Position numbers and translations under genes: made by a program
The notes under the pieces: generated by a model
What the model saw: only the letters and a program-made list of their open reading frames with translations
The model's database searches: none
Told to the model about the DNA's origin: nothing
Assembly: GCF_000372965.1 (NCBI RefSeq)
Contig: NZ_KB890024.1
Location: forward strand, 4,676,304-4,740,303
Direction of reading: 5' to 3'
Length of the DNA: 64,000 nucleotides
Source of the DNA: Hoeflea sp. 108
GTDB taxonomy: Bacteria > Pseudomonadota > Alphaproteobacteria > Rhizobiales > Rhizobiaceae
In this document: positions 9,560-20,582 of the stretch, piece by piece
Layout: the number at the start of each line of letters is the position of its first letter
How positions within the stretch are numbered: the stretch's first letter is position 1

Positions 9560-10264
9560 TCAGGCGAGCGCAAAATCGACGGCGGCAGTTGCGTGTATTG
9601 CGGTGGTATCGAAGACCGGGATATCGAAATCATCCCGGCCGATCAGCATGGTGATCTCGGTGCAGCCCATGATCAGCCCGTCTACGTCGCGGCCCTCCGG
9701 CGCGCTGCGCAATCGCTCGACCTCCTGGAGGTAAGCCGCCTTGGACTCGGGCTTGACCACGCCCCGCACCAATTCCTCATAGATGATGCGATGGACGATC
9801 TCGCGCCCCGCCTCGTCAGGAACCGTGGCGACGATCCCATGCCCATCCGCGAGCCTGCCCCGGTAGAAGTCCTGCTCCATTGTGAAGCGCGTCGCCAACA
9901 GCAAAGGCCTGGAGACGCCTGAAGCCTTCATCGCCTCGGCGGTGGCGTCGGCGATGTGGATCAGTGGAACGGACACCCTTGCCTGGATGTCGTCGGCCAT
10001 GCGGTGCATGGTGTTGGTGCAGATCACCAGGGCCTCAGCGCCCGCCTGCTCAAGGGTGCGGGCCGCCTCGACCATCATGTCGGTCGCTCCCGCCCAGTCA
10101 TCCGCATGCTGGCGCTCGGCGATCTCCGCGAAATCGAACGACCACAGCAAAAGCTTGGCCGAGTGCAGCCCACCGACGCGGCGGCGGACCTCCTCGTTGA
10201 TCAAGCGATAGTAGATCGCCGTCGATTCCCAGCTCATGCCGCCAATAAGGCCGATTTTCCGCAT
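9560..10264 (-). CDS. Aspartate/glutamate racemase family protein
   Basis: A 234-residue PLP-independent racemase-like protein. It opens with MRKIGLIGGMSWEST, and the two catalytic cysteines lie in VICTNTMHRM (about residue 84) and IMGCTEITML (about residue 195), the layout of the aspartate racemase (YgeA/RacX) group. Substrate specificity is not predictable from this: aspartate, glutamate or a broad range of amino acids are possible. The start is chosen over an ATG 50 codons upstream because of the GGGGAAAAG site and family length. It diverges from the methyltransferase gene with 130 bp between them. Confidence 0.85.
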   Translation of the reverse strand: MRKIGLIGGMSWESTAIYYRLINEEVRRRVGGLHSAKLLLWSFDFAEIAERQHADDWAGATDMMVEAARTLEQAGAEALVICTNTMHRMADDIQARVSVPLIHIADATAEAMKASGVSRPLLLATRFTMEQDFYRGRLADGHGIVATVPDEAGREIVHRIIYEELVRGVVKPESKAAYLQEVERLRSAPEGRDVDGLIMGCTEITMLIGRDDFDIPVFDTTAIHATAAVDFALA

Positions 10265-10394
10265 CTTTTCCCCGCCGACAACAGGTGATTGCCAAGGAGT
10301 CTGGGCGATAGCACGACACCTCATGCGGGGATATAGCCTCGCCGCTCGTGCCGTCATACGCTGTTGGCGGCTGCCGAGGGGAGGACTTGGCCTG

Positions 10395-10913
10395 ATGACC
10401 GTTCCCGAACGCATATCCTGGGCCCTGTCGCATCTTGGCTTCGAACCTGTGGATCGCCTGCTGGAAGTCGGGTGTGGCCGCGGCGTCGCGATTGCGATGA
10501 TTGCCCAAAAACTTGGCGACGGTCACGTCGTCGGGCTTGACCGCTCCGACAGCGCGGTAAAGGCGGCGAAGGAGCGGAACGTCGACGCCATTGCCTCGGG
10601 CAAGGTGGAGATCGTGGAGTCCACGCTCGCCGACTACACCGCCGAGGCCGGTCGCTTCGACAAGGTCTTCGCCATCAACGTCAACCTGTTCTGGCTCGAG
10701 GCGATGCGCGAGCTGGCCGTGCTGAAGCCGATGCTTGCTCCCGGCGGCGGGCTGTTCCTGTTCTTCGAACCGCCCGGCATCAGTCAGATCGAGACCATCA
10801 GGCGCGCCGTCGAGATCAGGCTGAAGGGTGCCGGCTATTTGGTCGACGAGGTCGTCGCTGGCCCGACGCCGAACACGCCGCTTCTGGGCATCATTGCCCG
10901 GCCGGCGAACTGA
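10395..10913 (+). CDS. Class I SAM-dependent methyltransferase
   Basis: A 172-residue Rossmann-fold methyltransferase. The SAM-binding motif I is RLLEVGCGRGVAIAMIA, followed by the acidic strand end VVGLDRSDSAV and a later KVFAINVNLFW segment. There is no extra domain, so it probably methylates a small molecule, but the substrate is unknown. The start at MTVPERISWAL follows a GAGGAC site. It converges with priA, ending 1 bp before the priA stop codon. Confidence 0.8.
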   Translation: MTVPERISWALSHLGFEPVDRLLEVGCGRGVAIAMIAQKLGDGHVVGLDRSDSAVKAAKERNVDAIASGKVEIVESTLADYTAEAGRFDKVFAINVNLFWLEAMRELAVLKPMLAPGGGLFLFFEPPGISQIETIRRAVEIRLKGAGYLVDEVVAGPTPNTPLLGIIARPAN

Positions 10914-10914
10914 G

Positions 10915-13098
10915 CTACAGGAAACTCTGCGGGTCGATATCGACCTGCACGCGCACTGAGCCGCGGACCTTGGGCCCTTCTGAAAGCATCGCCTTGATGT
11001 AGCCCTGGATGTCCGCCTTGCGGTCGGCCTGGACAAGCAGGCGGAAACGGTGACGCCCGCCGACCATTGCAAGCGGTGCTTCGGCCGGTCCCAGCACATG
11101 CACATCCTGCGCAACCTTGGCGGCACGGCGCAGGCCGCGCGCATGGCTCTCCGCCTCAGCCCGCGTCGCGGCACTGACGATGACGCCAGCTAGCCTGCCG
11201 AAAGGCGGCAACGCCGCGCGTTCACGCTCATTGATCTCGCGGTCGTAGAAGGCCTCCGAATCGCCCGAGACAATCGCCCGCATGACGGGATGGTCGGGCT
11301 GGAACGTCTGCAGCAGGCCAAGGCTCTTCTTGCCGGTGCGGCCGGCGCGGCCCGTCACCTGCGACAGCAGCTGATAGGTGCGTTCTGCGGCGCGTGGGTC
11401 GCCATTGGCGAGGCCCAAATCGGCATCGACCACGCCGACCAGCGTCATGTTCGGAAAGTTGTGGCCCTTTGCGACGAGCTGCGTGCCAATGACGATGTCG
11501 GCCTCGCCATTAGCAATGGCTTCCAGCTCGAGCCTGAGCCGCTTCACGCCGCCAAGCATGTCCGACGACAAGACGATGGTGCGGGCCTCGGGGAAATGAT
11601 GAACCACCTCCTCGGCGATGCGCTCGACACCGGGGCCGCAGGCGACCAGGTGATCGAAGGTGCCGCATTCCGGGCAGGCTTCGGGCCGTTTCTCGTTGTG
11701 GCCGCAATGGTGGCAGACGAGCTGGCCGCGAAAGCGGTGCTCAACCAGCCAGGCCGAGCACACCGGGCAGCCGAAACGATGGCCGCAGACCCTGCACAGC
11801 GTCAGCGGCGCATAGCCGCGCCGGTTGAGGAACAGCAGCGACTGCTCTTGCCGGCCGAGGTTCTCGCGCATCTTGCCGAGCAGGACGGGCGACAGGAAGC
11901 CGCCACGTGCCGGCGGCGACCGGCGCATGTCGATGGTGGCGAGATGCGGCAGCGCTGCTTCGGCAAAGCGCGCCGACAGCACGGTGCGGCGATACTTGCC
12001 CTGCTCGGCATTGACCCGGCTCTCGACCGATGGCGTGGCCGACGCCAACACCACGGGGAAGCCGCCGATATGGGCGCGCACCACGGCCATGTCGCGGGCG
12101 TTGTAGAAAACACGGTCCTCCTGCTTGTAGGCGGGGTCGTGCTCTTCATCGACGACGATAAGGCCAAGCTCCTTGAACGGCAGGAACAGCGCCGAACGCG
12201 CCCCGGCGACGACGCGAACGCCACCCTCCGCCACCTGGCGCCAGACGCGTTCGCGCATGCGCGGCGGCAGGTCAGAATGCCATTCCGCCGGCTTGGCGCC
12301 GAAGCGGTTCTGGAAACGTTCGAGAAAGGCCTGGGTCAGCGCGATCTCCGGCAACAGGATCAGCACCTGCTTGCCCTTGTCGAGCGCTGCCGCCACGGCC
12401 TCGAAATAGACCTCGGTCTTGCCTGAGCCGGTGACGCCATCGATTAGGCTGACGCCGAAGCGGTCGGCTGCCACCAGTTCGCGCAGATCCTGGGCGGCCG
12501 CCTGCTGTTCGCCAACGAGCTCTGCCGTCGCGTAGGACGTGTCGGGCGCCGCCACCACCGGGCGCGGTGGGATCATCACCGTTTCGAACACGCCCTGCGC
12601 CTTGAGCCCGTCGACGACGGTCGACGACACGCCGGCCGCATGCGCCAGGCCCGAGCGCGTCCAAGCCATGCCGTCATTGGCCATCTCGAGCACGCGCTCG
12701 CGCGCCGAGGTCATCCGGTCCGGGCTCGCCTCGGTGCGCACGATGCCTTCCGTCCATGGCTCGGGATCGAAGGCCTCCGGCGCCCGCAGGATCATGCGCG
12801 CCACCATGCCAGGGGGCGAGATCGTGTATTGGGCTACCCAGTCGACCAGACGCCGCATATCGGCATTGACAGGCGGGCAGTCGAAGACATGGGCGATCGC
12901 CCGCAGCTTTTTCGGGTCAACGGCCTCTACCGGCCCATCCCAGACGATGCCGGCGACTTCGCGCGGCCCCAGCGGCACGCGCACGATCGAACCGGGCACG
13001 ACATCCATGCCTTCGGGGACTGCATAGGAGTACGCCCGCTCGGCCGGCATCGGCACGAGCACGGGTGCGGCCCTTCTTGTTGGCGAATCGGCGGTCAT
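10915..13098 (-). CDS. priA: Primosomal protein N' (replication restart helicase PriA)
   Basis: A 727-residue superfamily 2 helicase that reloads the replisome at stalled forks. In order: the 3'-end-binding N-domain, a winged helix, then the helicase core with Walker A GVTGSGKTEVYF, the box DEEHDPAYKQ, and SATPSVES. The zinc-binding region has the expected cysteines in CRVCGHRFGCPVC and CHHCGHNEKRPEACPECG. Length is normal for the family. In related genomes it is found just upstream of atpH; here three genes lie in between. Confidence 0.97.
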   Translation of the reverse strand: MTADSPTRRAAPVLVPMPAERAYSYAVPEGMDVVPGSIVRVPLGPREVAGIVWDGPVEAVDPKKLRAIAHVFDCPPVNADMRRLVDWVAQYTISPPGMVARMILRAPEAFDPEPWTEGIVRTEASPDRMTSARERVLEMANDGMAWTRSGLAHAAGVSSTVVDGLKAQGVFETVMIPPRPVVAAPDTSYATAELVGEQQAAAQDLRELVAADRFGVSLIDGVTGSGKTEVYFEAVAAALDKGKQVLILLPEIALTQAFLERFQNRFGAKPAEWHSDLPPRMRERVWRQVAEGGVRVVAGARSALFLPFKELGLIVVDEEHDPAYKQEDRVFYNARDMAVVRAHIGGFPVVLASATPSVESRVNAEQGKYRRTVLSARFAEAALPHLATIDMRRSPPARGGFLSPVLLGKMRENLGRQEQSLLFLNRRGYAPLTLCRVCGHRFGCPVCSAWLVEHRFRGQLVCHHCGHNEKRPEACPECGTFDHLVACGPGVERIAEEVVHHFPEARTIVLSSDMLGGVKRLRLELEAIANGEADIVIGTQLVAKGHNFPNMTLVGVVDADLGLANGDPRAAERTYQLLSQVTGRAGRTGKKSLGLLQTFQPDHPVMRAIVSGDSEAFYDREINERERAALPPFGRLAGVIVSAATRAEAESHARGLRRAAKVAQDVHVLGPAEAPLAMVGGRHRFRLLVQADRKADIQGYIKAMLSEGPKVRGSVRVQVDIDPQSFL

Positions 13099-13188
13099 GA
13101 CGCGTGACCTTGCCCCGAACTTGGTTTAGAGCAAAGGCCGACACGTGCCGTGCCCCAGCGGCATGCTTCCATTGCCAAGGAGACCACC

Positions 13189-13842
13189 ATGAAGTTTTTC
13201 GTCGACACCGCCGACGTCAAGGACATCCGCGAGCTCAATGAGCTCGGCCTGCTCGACGGCGTCACCACCAACCCGTCGCTGATCCTCAAGTCCGGCCGCA
13301 ACATCGCCGAAGTGACCAAGGAAATCTGCGACATCGTCGACGGCCCGGTCTCCGCGGAAGTGGCTGCCACCGAATATGCCGAGATGATGAAGGAAGCTGC
13401 GGTTCTGTCGAAGATCGCCGACAACATCTGCATCAAGGTGCCGCTCACCCTCGACGGCCTCAAGGCCTGCCGCGCCCTGACCTCGGAAGGCCGCATGGTC
13501 AATGTTACACTGTGCTTCTCCGCCAACCAGGCACTCCTCGCCGCCAAGGCCGGCGCCACCTTCATCTCGCCCTTCATTGGCCGTCTCGACGACATGGCTG
13601 TCGACGGCATGGAGCTGATCGCCGAGATCCGCCACATCTATGACAACTACGGCTTCGACACCGAGATCCTCGCGGCCTCGATCCGCTCGACCGAGCACGT
13701 CAAGCGCGCCGCCCTCATCGGCGCCGACGTCGCCACCATCCCGCCGGCAACGCTGAAGGCGCTGGTCAAGCACCCGCTGACCGACAAGGGCCTCGAGATG
13801 TTCCTGGCCGACTGGGCCAAGACCGGCCAGAAGATCGGCTGA
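13189..13842 (+). CDS. fsa: Fructose-6-phosphate aldolase / transaldolase-like protein
   Basis: A 217-residue member of the short transaldolase (FSA/TalC) subfamily. It begins MKFFVDTADVKDIREL and keeps GVTTNPSLI and the Schiff-base lysine in NICIKVPLTLDGLKA (about residue 86). Short members either act as fructose-6-phosphate aldolase or as transaldolase, and sequence reading cannot decide between them. AAGGAGA lies 7 nt before the ATG. The gene is divergent from priA with 90 bp between, and is followed by a clear terminator. Confidence 0.9.
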   Translation: MKFFVDTADVKDIRELNELGLLDGVTTNPSLILKSGRNIAEVTKEICDIVDGPVSAEVAATEYAEMMKEAAVLSKIADNICIKVPLTLDGLKACRALTSEGRMVNVTLCFSANQALLAAKAGATFISPFIGRLDDMAVDGMELIAEIRHIYDNYGFDTEILAASIRSTEHVKRAALIGADVATIPPATLKALVKHPLTDKGLEMFLADWAKTGQKIG

Positions 13843-13862
13843 TCCTTTTCGTTAAGACGACC

Positions 13863-13891
13863 AAAGCCGGCGCCCCCAGCGCCGGCTTTTT
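13863..13891 (+). terminator. Rho-independent terminator of the fsa gene
   Basis: An 11-bp stem (AAAGCCGGCGC paired with GCGCCGGCTTT) with a 5-nt loop, followed by T residues, 20 bp after the stop codon of the transaldolase gene. It may also serve the convergent Lrp gene. Confidence 0.88.
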
Positions 13892-13903
13892 CGTATCTGC
13901 AGT

Positions 13904-14341
13904 TCACAGAAGCGGCGGCAGACGCCGCTTGACCGGCTGCGCCTTGACGATCGAGCTGCTCGTCTCCGCCTTGTCGGCGATGCGGTCCAGAATCTTGTCG
14001 AGTTCGTCGATGGAACGGATGTGCAGCCGCGCGACGAAGCAATCGTCGCCCGTCACCTTGTCGCATTCCGAGAATTGCGCGATCTGCTGGATCAGGTCCT
14101 GCACCACATGCAACTTTCCGGGCAGCGGCCTGATGCGGACGATCGCCTGCAAGGTGTAGCCGAGGGCTGCGGGGTCCACCTCGATGGTGAAGGCGCGGAT
14201 GACGCCCCGCTCCTCCAGCCGCTTCAGCCGCTCCGATGCGCTCGGCGACGACAGGCCGACGCGTTGGGCAAGGTCCTTGAGCGAAATCCTGGCATCCTCG
14301 ACCAGGATTTCGACGATGCGCCTGTCGAGGTCGTCAAGCAT
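13904..14341 (-). CDS. Lrp/AsnC family transcriptional regulator
   Basis: A 145-residue regulator: the N-terminal helix-turn-helix is ISLKDLAQRVGLSSPSASERLKRLEERGVI, and the C-terminal RAM/ACT-like effector domain includes DKVTGDDCFVARLHIRSIDELDKIL. I start at the ATG at 14341, which has CAGGAG about 7 nt upstream; a TTG six codons earlier is possible. It diverges from a DMT-family exporter gene across 132 bp. This is the usual pattern of an Lrp-type protein controlling an amino-acid exporter next door, so that gene is the probable target. Confidence 0.92.
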   Translation of the reverse strand: MLDDLDRRIVEILVEDARISLKDLAQRVGLSSPSASERLKRLEERGVIRAFTIEVDPAALGYTLQAIVRIRPLPGKLHVVQDLIQQIAQFSECDKVTGDDCFVARLHIRSIDELDKILDRIADKAETSSSIVKAQPVKRRLPPLL

Positions 14342-14473
14342 TTTTCGCTCCTGAGCCAAGATGGGAGAACCACCTTACATTGTTAGGCTATTCCGGGCAA
14401 ATGGCTGCGCCGACTCATATATTTCCGCAGTCTCCCTGCGCACAATACGCCTCATTCAGCAAGGAGCAGGAAC

Positions 14474-15373
14474 ATGACGGACCAGACGCGCGGTACGATC
14501 GAAATGACCGCGGCAATGGTGATCTCAGGCACGATCGGACTGTTTGTCGTCCTCTCCGGCCAGCCCGTCATGTCGGTGGTGTTCTGGCGCTGCGCCTTCG
14601 GGACGCTCACCCTGCTGGCCATCTGCGCCGGGCTCGGCCTGTTTCGCCCTGACATCGTCTCTCGCAGGCAGATCGTCTATGCCATCATCGGCGGCGTGGC
14701 CATCGTCGCCAACTGGGTATTGCTCTTCGCCGCTTTTCCGCGCGCCTCGATCTCCATCGCAACCGCCGTCTACAACACCCAGCCTTTCATGCTGGTGGCG
14801 CTCGGTGCGCTGCTCTTCGGCGAGCGCATCACGTTGGCCAAGCTGGGCTGGCTGCTGGTGGCCTTCGCCGGCATGCTGATGATCGTCCAGGGAAAGTCGG
14901 GCACGGCCCATGTCGGCACGGACTATCTGGGCGGCATCCTGCTCGCCCTCGGTGCCGCCTTCTTCTACGCCATAGCCGCGATCGTGGCGAAGAAGCTGAA
15001 GGGCGTGCCGCCGCATCTGATTGCACTGATCCAGGTCGCGGTCGGTGTCGTCATGCTGGCGCCCTTCGCCAATCTCGCCAACCCGCCGGTCGATATTGGC
15101 AGCTGGGCGCTCCTCGTGACCATCGGCGTCGTCCACACCGGCCTGATGTACATCCTGCTGTACGGCGCGATCCAGAAGCTGCCGACCAATCTGGTCGGCG
15201 CTCTGTCTTTCATCTATCCGGTAGTGGCCATCGCCGCCGACTACATCGCCTTCGGCCAGCGCCTGCAGCTTCTGCAACTGGCCGGCGCTGCCGCGATCCT
15301 GCTTGCCGCCGCGGCGATGACGTTGGGCTGGACGTTCACGCGACGTCGGGTCGCCTGGCACGAAGCCGGTTAA
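14474..15373 (+). CDS. DMT superfamily (EamA) transporter
   Basis: A 299-residue inner-membrane protein with ten hydrophobic helices arranged as two EamA repeats; NTQPFMLVALGALLFGERIT and NLVGALSFIYPVVAIAADYIAFGQRL are the characteristic ends of repeats one and two. Such proteins export amino acids or other metabolites. The divergent Lrp-type regulator supports an amino-acid substrate. AAGGAGCAGG precedes the ATG. The 3' end overlaps the convergent AAA-ATPase gene by 4 bp. Confidence 0.9.
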   Translation: MTDQTRGTIEMTAAMVISGTIGLFVVLSGQPVMSVVFWRCAFGTLTLLAICAGLGLFRPDIVSRRQIVYAIIGGVAIVANWVLLFAAFPRASISIATAVYNTQPFMLVALGALLFGERITLAKLGWLLVAFAGMLMIVQGKSGTAHVGTDYLGGILLALGAAFFYAIAAIVAKKLKGVPPHLIALIQVAVGVVMLAPFANLANPPVDIGSWALLVTIGVVHTGLMYILLYGAIQKLPTNLVGALSFIYPVVAIAADYIAFGQRLQLLQLAGAAAILLAAAAMTLGWTFTRRRVAWHEAG

Positions 15374-16503
15374 TCCTCGTCGTCTGGCATCTCACCTGTG
15401 ATGCGCATTCCCTCGATGCTGGTCGCGCCTTCGTTGCGCACCACGGTGAGCGGCCGCGCCCCGGTGCGATCACGAACAAGGTCGGCCAGTTCGCGCGAAT
15501 GGGTGACGATCCAGACCTGTGTCCGCTCGGCCGCCTTGGCGATCATTTCGGCCAGCGCCGGCATCATGCGCGGATGCAGGCTCGCCTCGGGCTCGTTCAG
15601 CGCAATCAGCTTCGGCAAGCGATAGGACAACAGCGCCCCGGCAAGCGCCAGGAACCTGATCTGTCCGTCCGACAACTCTTGCGGCCTGAACACGCGCTGC
15701 GGAAACTCCGGCAACACCAGTCCGAAAGTGGCTGTTTCCTCGGGCACGGGCACGACGAGTTGCGCCCCGCCCAGCGCCTCGGCGATGCAGCGATCGAGAT
15801 CAACGGTGTCTTCGCGAATGTGCTTCAGCGTCGCGAACACGGCGGCAAGGTTGGCGCCATCCTCGTCGAGCATCGGCGACGTCGTTGCCAGCGCTGGTCG
15901 GCGCACCGGCGAATCGGCGTCGGTGCGGAAGCCATGATAGAAGCGCCAGCCGCTGACTGCGGCGCGCATGTCGCCGACCTCGGGGTAGCGCCCTGCCCCA
16001 CCCAGCAGCGCCAGTGCCGTCTCAGAGTTCAGCACGCGCTCTGGATGTTCCACCCGACGTCCGTCGGCGTCGCGGGCATAAATCGTCTGGCCCTTGCGCG
16101 ACATCATCTCGACCGGGCGCCGCCCTGCCTCGACGCTGAGCGTCTCTTCCTTGAGGTGGGGTTCGAAGGCAAAGCCGGCCGAAACAGGCGGTGGCAAACC
16201 GATCTCGACCTTGTAGGCGTAACATGCCGCCGTCTCGTCATCGAGGAACGCAGCATCGATGATGACGCGCACCGGTTGTCCCACCCGCCGCTTGCCCGAC
16301 CACAAGGCCGAACTCATGCCGCCCTCGCCGGCAATCTCGCGAGCGAGCGTGCCTTCGGCCGAAGCCTTGATGAGCTGGAGCGCGCGATAGAGGTTGGACT
16401 TGCCGACGCCGTTTTCGCCAACGAAGACGGCGACCTGGCCGATATCAAGCCGGATCGAACGAAGCGACCGATAGCCGGCGGCTGAAAACGAGGTCAGCCG
16501 CAT
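15370..16503 (-). CDS. Predicted AAA ATPase (RecF/SMC-like, COG4637 type)
   Basis: A 377-residue stand-alone ATPase. Walker A is GENGVGKSNLYRAL at residue 30, an ABC-like signature appears as ELSDGQIRFLALAGAL, and Walker B with the following D-loop region is LIALNEPEASLHPRMMPAL, then IVTHSRELADLV. The Asn in place of the usual Walker B Asp (LNEPE) seems to be normal for this group of predicted ATPases. There is no long coiled coil and no nuclease domain in the visible sequence. No partner nuclease is adjacent, so I do not call it a defence gene. The role is unknown. Confidence 0.85.
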   Translation of the reverse strand: MRLTSFSAAGYRSLRSIRLDIGQVAVFVGENGVGKSNLYRALQLIKASAEGTLAREIAGEGGMSSALWSGKRRVGQPVRVIIDAAFLDDETAACYAYKVEIGLPPPVSAGFAFEPHLKEETLSVEAGRRPVEMMSRKGQTIYARDADGRRVEHPERVLNSETALALLGGAGRYPEVGDMRAAVSGWRFYHGFRTDADSPVRRPALATTSPMLDEDGANLAAVFATLKHIREDTVDLDRCIAEALGGAQLVVPVPEETATFGLVLPEFPQRVFRPQELSDGQIRFLALAGALLSYRLPKLIALNEPEASLHPRMMPALAEMIAKAAERTQVWIVTHSRELADLVRDRTGARPLTVVRNEGATSIEGMRITGEMPDDED

Positions 16504-16527
16504 CGACCGCTCCGCTTCATAACGGCC

Positions 16528-17077
16528 CTAGCGCTTGGTCATTTCCTGGGCGATGGCGAGCCGCAGCAGTTCGGCCAGCTCACGCGCCGCACGGTTTTCC
16601 GCATCGCGCTGGGCCCGCATGTTGGCGTATTCCTGGCGCGGCCGGTCATAGGACGACGTCACGCTGCGCCTGCCGCTGGCCACGACCTTGGCCGTCTTGA
16701 TGTCGGTCACGGCATAGGTGCCCGTCAGGGTCACTGTGCCTGCGGTCGGCTCGTCGTCCTTGCTCGTCACCTGGGCGAGAAGCGACGACTCCGTCAGCGA
16801 CGCGACCGAAAGGTCCATCGAATAGGATGCTGTGGCCGGCTGCCCTGCCCCGCCATTGAACATGAAGATCAGATGGTTGCGGACTTCCTGGCCGTAACGC
16901 GTGTTGACCGGCTTGATGTTGATCGAAGCGAGCTGCGTTGCCGTTCCGGCCTCGACGCCCGCCGATGCCGGTCCGTCCGAATAGAGCGGGCGGACCGTGC
17001 AGGCCGAAGCGAGCACGATGGAAGAAAGCAACGCGACGCGCGCGACAGCACGCAACGAACCGTTGGACTTACGCGCC

Positions 17078-17091
<14 letters not shown>
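16528..17091 (-). CDS. lptE: LPS-assembly lipoprotein LptE-like
   Basis: A 187-residue lipoprotein. The signal peptide ends in a lipobox LASAC at about residue 30, then TVRPLYSDGP. The body is the short beta/alpha fold of LptE, the outer-membrane partner of LptD that inserts LPS. Identity rests mainly on position: the gene starts 14 bp inside the end of leuS, the conserved leuS-lptE order of proteobacteria, where holA often follows. Here holA is not next; a convergent-side AAA ATPase gene is. Start at MSLPEARK chosen for the positive N-terminus of the signal peptide. Confidence 0.82.
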
Positions 17092-19696
<2,605 letters not shown>

Positions 19697-19839
19697 CGGA
19701 TGTTTTTCACTTAAAAGCGTGCGTGGACCGGGGCGAAAACCCGCGGTTCAGGAAATCGTTGCCGGGTGTTCATCATGGATTCCCGGACCCGTCAACTCCG
19801 GCAGCCCGGGGGCGGGCAAAAAGCAGCAGGGCCAGCGGC

Positions 19840-20502
19840 ATGGAAAACTCGGTCGAACAGCTAACGCTGGTGAAGCATAAGATAGGTGCGGCCGAGCGCG
19901 AAGCCAACAGGCAGGACGGATCGGCAACGCTCGTCGCGGTCTCCAAGACCTTCGACGCCGAGCACATTCGCCCCGTCATCGAAGCCGGCCAGCGCGTTTT
20001 TGGCGAAAACCGCGTCCAGGAGGCGCAGGGCAAGTGGCCGGCGCTGAAGGCCGAATTCTCCGACATCGATCTCCACCTCATCGGCCCGCTCCAGTCCAAC
20101 AAGGCCAAGGAGGCGGTCGCCCTGTTCGACGTCATCGAAACCGTCGACCGTGAGAAAATCGCCGCCGAGCTTGCCAGGGAAATCGAGCGCCAGGGCCGCG
20201 CCCCGAAACTCTATGTCCAGGTCAACACCGGCTCCGAGCCGCAGAAGGCCGGAATCGAGCCGCGCGAGGCGGTGGCCTTCGTCAAGCGCTGTCGCGAGAT
20301 CCACGGCCTCGCCATCGAAGGCCTGATGTGCATCCCGCCGGCCGAAGAAAACCCGGGTCCGCATTTCGCCCTGCTTGCGAAGCTGGCGCGCGAAGCCGGC
20401 GTCGAAAAACTGTCGATGGGCATGTCTGGCGACTATGAGCTGGCAGTTGCATTCGGCGCCACCAGTGTTCGTGTCGGCTCGGCGATCTTCGGAACACGCT
20501 GA
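19840..20502 (+). CDS. YggS family PLP homeostasis protein
   Basis: A 220-residue single-domain PLP-binding protein of the YggS/PLPBP family, which buffers pyridoxal phosphate and affects amino-acid and keto-acid pools rather than carrying a clear enzymatic reaction. The PLP lysine is in LVAVSKTF; further signatures are FGENRVQEAQGKW, DLHLIGPLQSNK, YVQVNTGSEPQKAG and LSMGMSGDYELAVAFGATSVRVGSAIFG. The start at MENSVEQLTLV gives the usual length. The in-frame extension to 19600 runs over the start of leuS and is rejected. Confidence 0.95.
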   Translation: MENSVEQLTLVKHKIGAAEREANRQDGSATLVAVSKTFDAEHIRPVIEAGQRVFGENRVQEAQGKWPALKAEFSDIDLHLIGPLQSNKAKEAVALFDVIETVDREKIAAELAREIERQGRAPKLYVQVNTGSEPQKAGIEPREAVAFVKRCREIHGLAIEGLMCIPPAEENPGPHFALLAKLAREAGVEKLSMGMSGDYELAVAFGATSVRVGSAIFGTR

Positions 20503-20532
20503 GCAGCGCCTGGCCAGCAACAATTGGGCAAC

Positions 20533-20558
20533 AAAAAAGCCGGAGCTTTCGCCCCGGC
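20533..20558 (-). terminator. Terminator of the amino-acid binding-protein gene
   Basis: On the minus strand an 8-bp stem (one G:T pair) closed by a GAAA tetraloop and followed by six T residues, 25 bp after the stop codon of the binding-protein gene. It lies between this gene and the convergent YggS gene. Confidence 0.88.
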
Positions 20559-20582
20559 CCTTTCCAGACAAGTCGCTCAGGC

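Noticed and set aside
15370..16503. AAA ATPase considered as part of a defence system
   Set aside because: No partner nuclease or toxin is adjacent, and the neighbours are core genes; the ATPase family alone does not support it.
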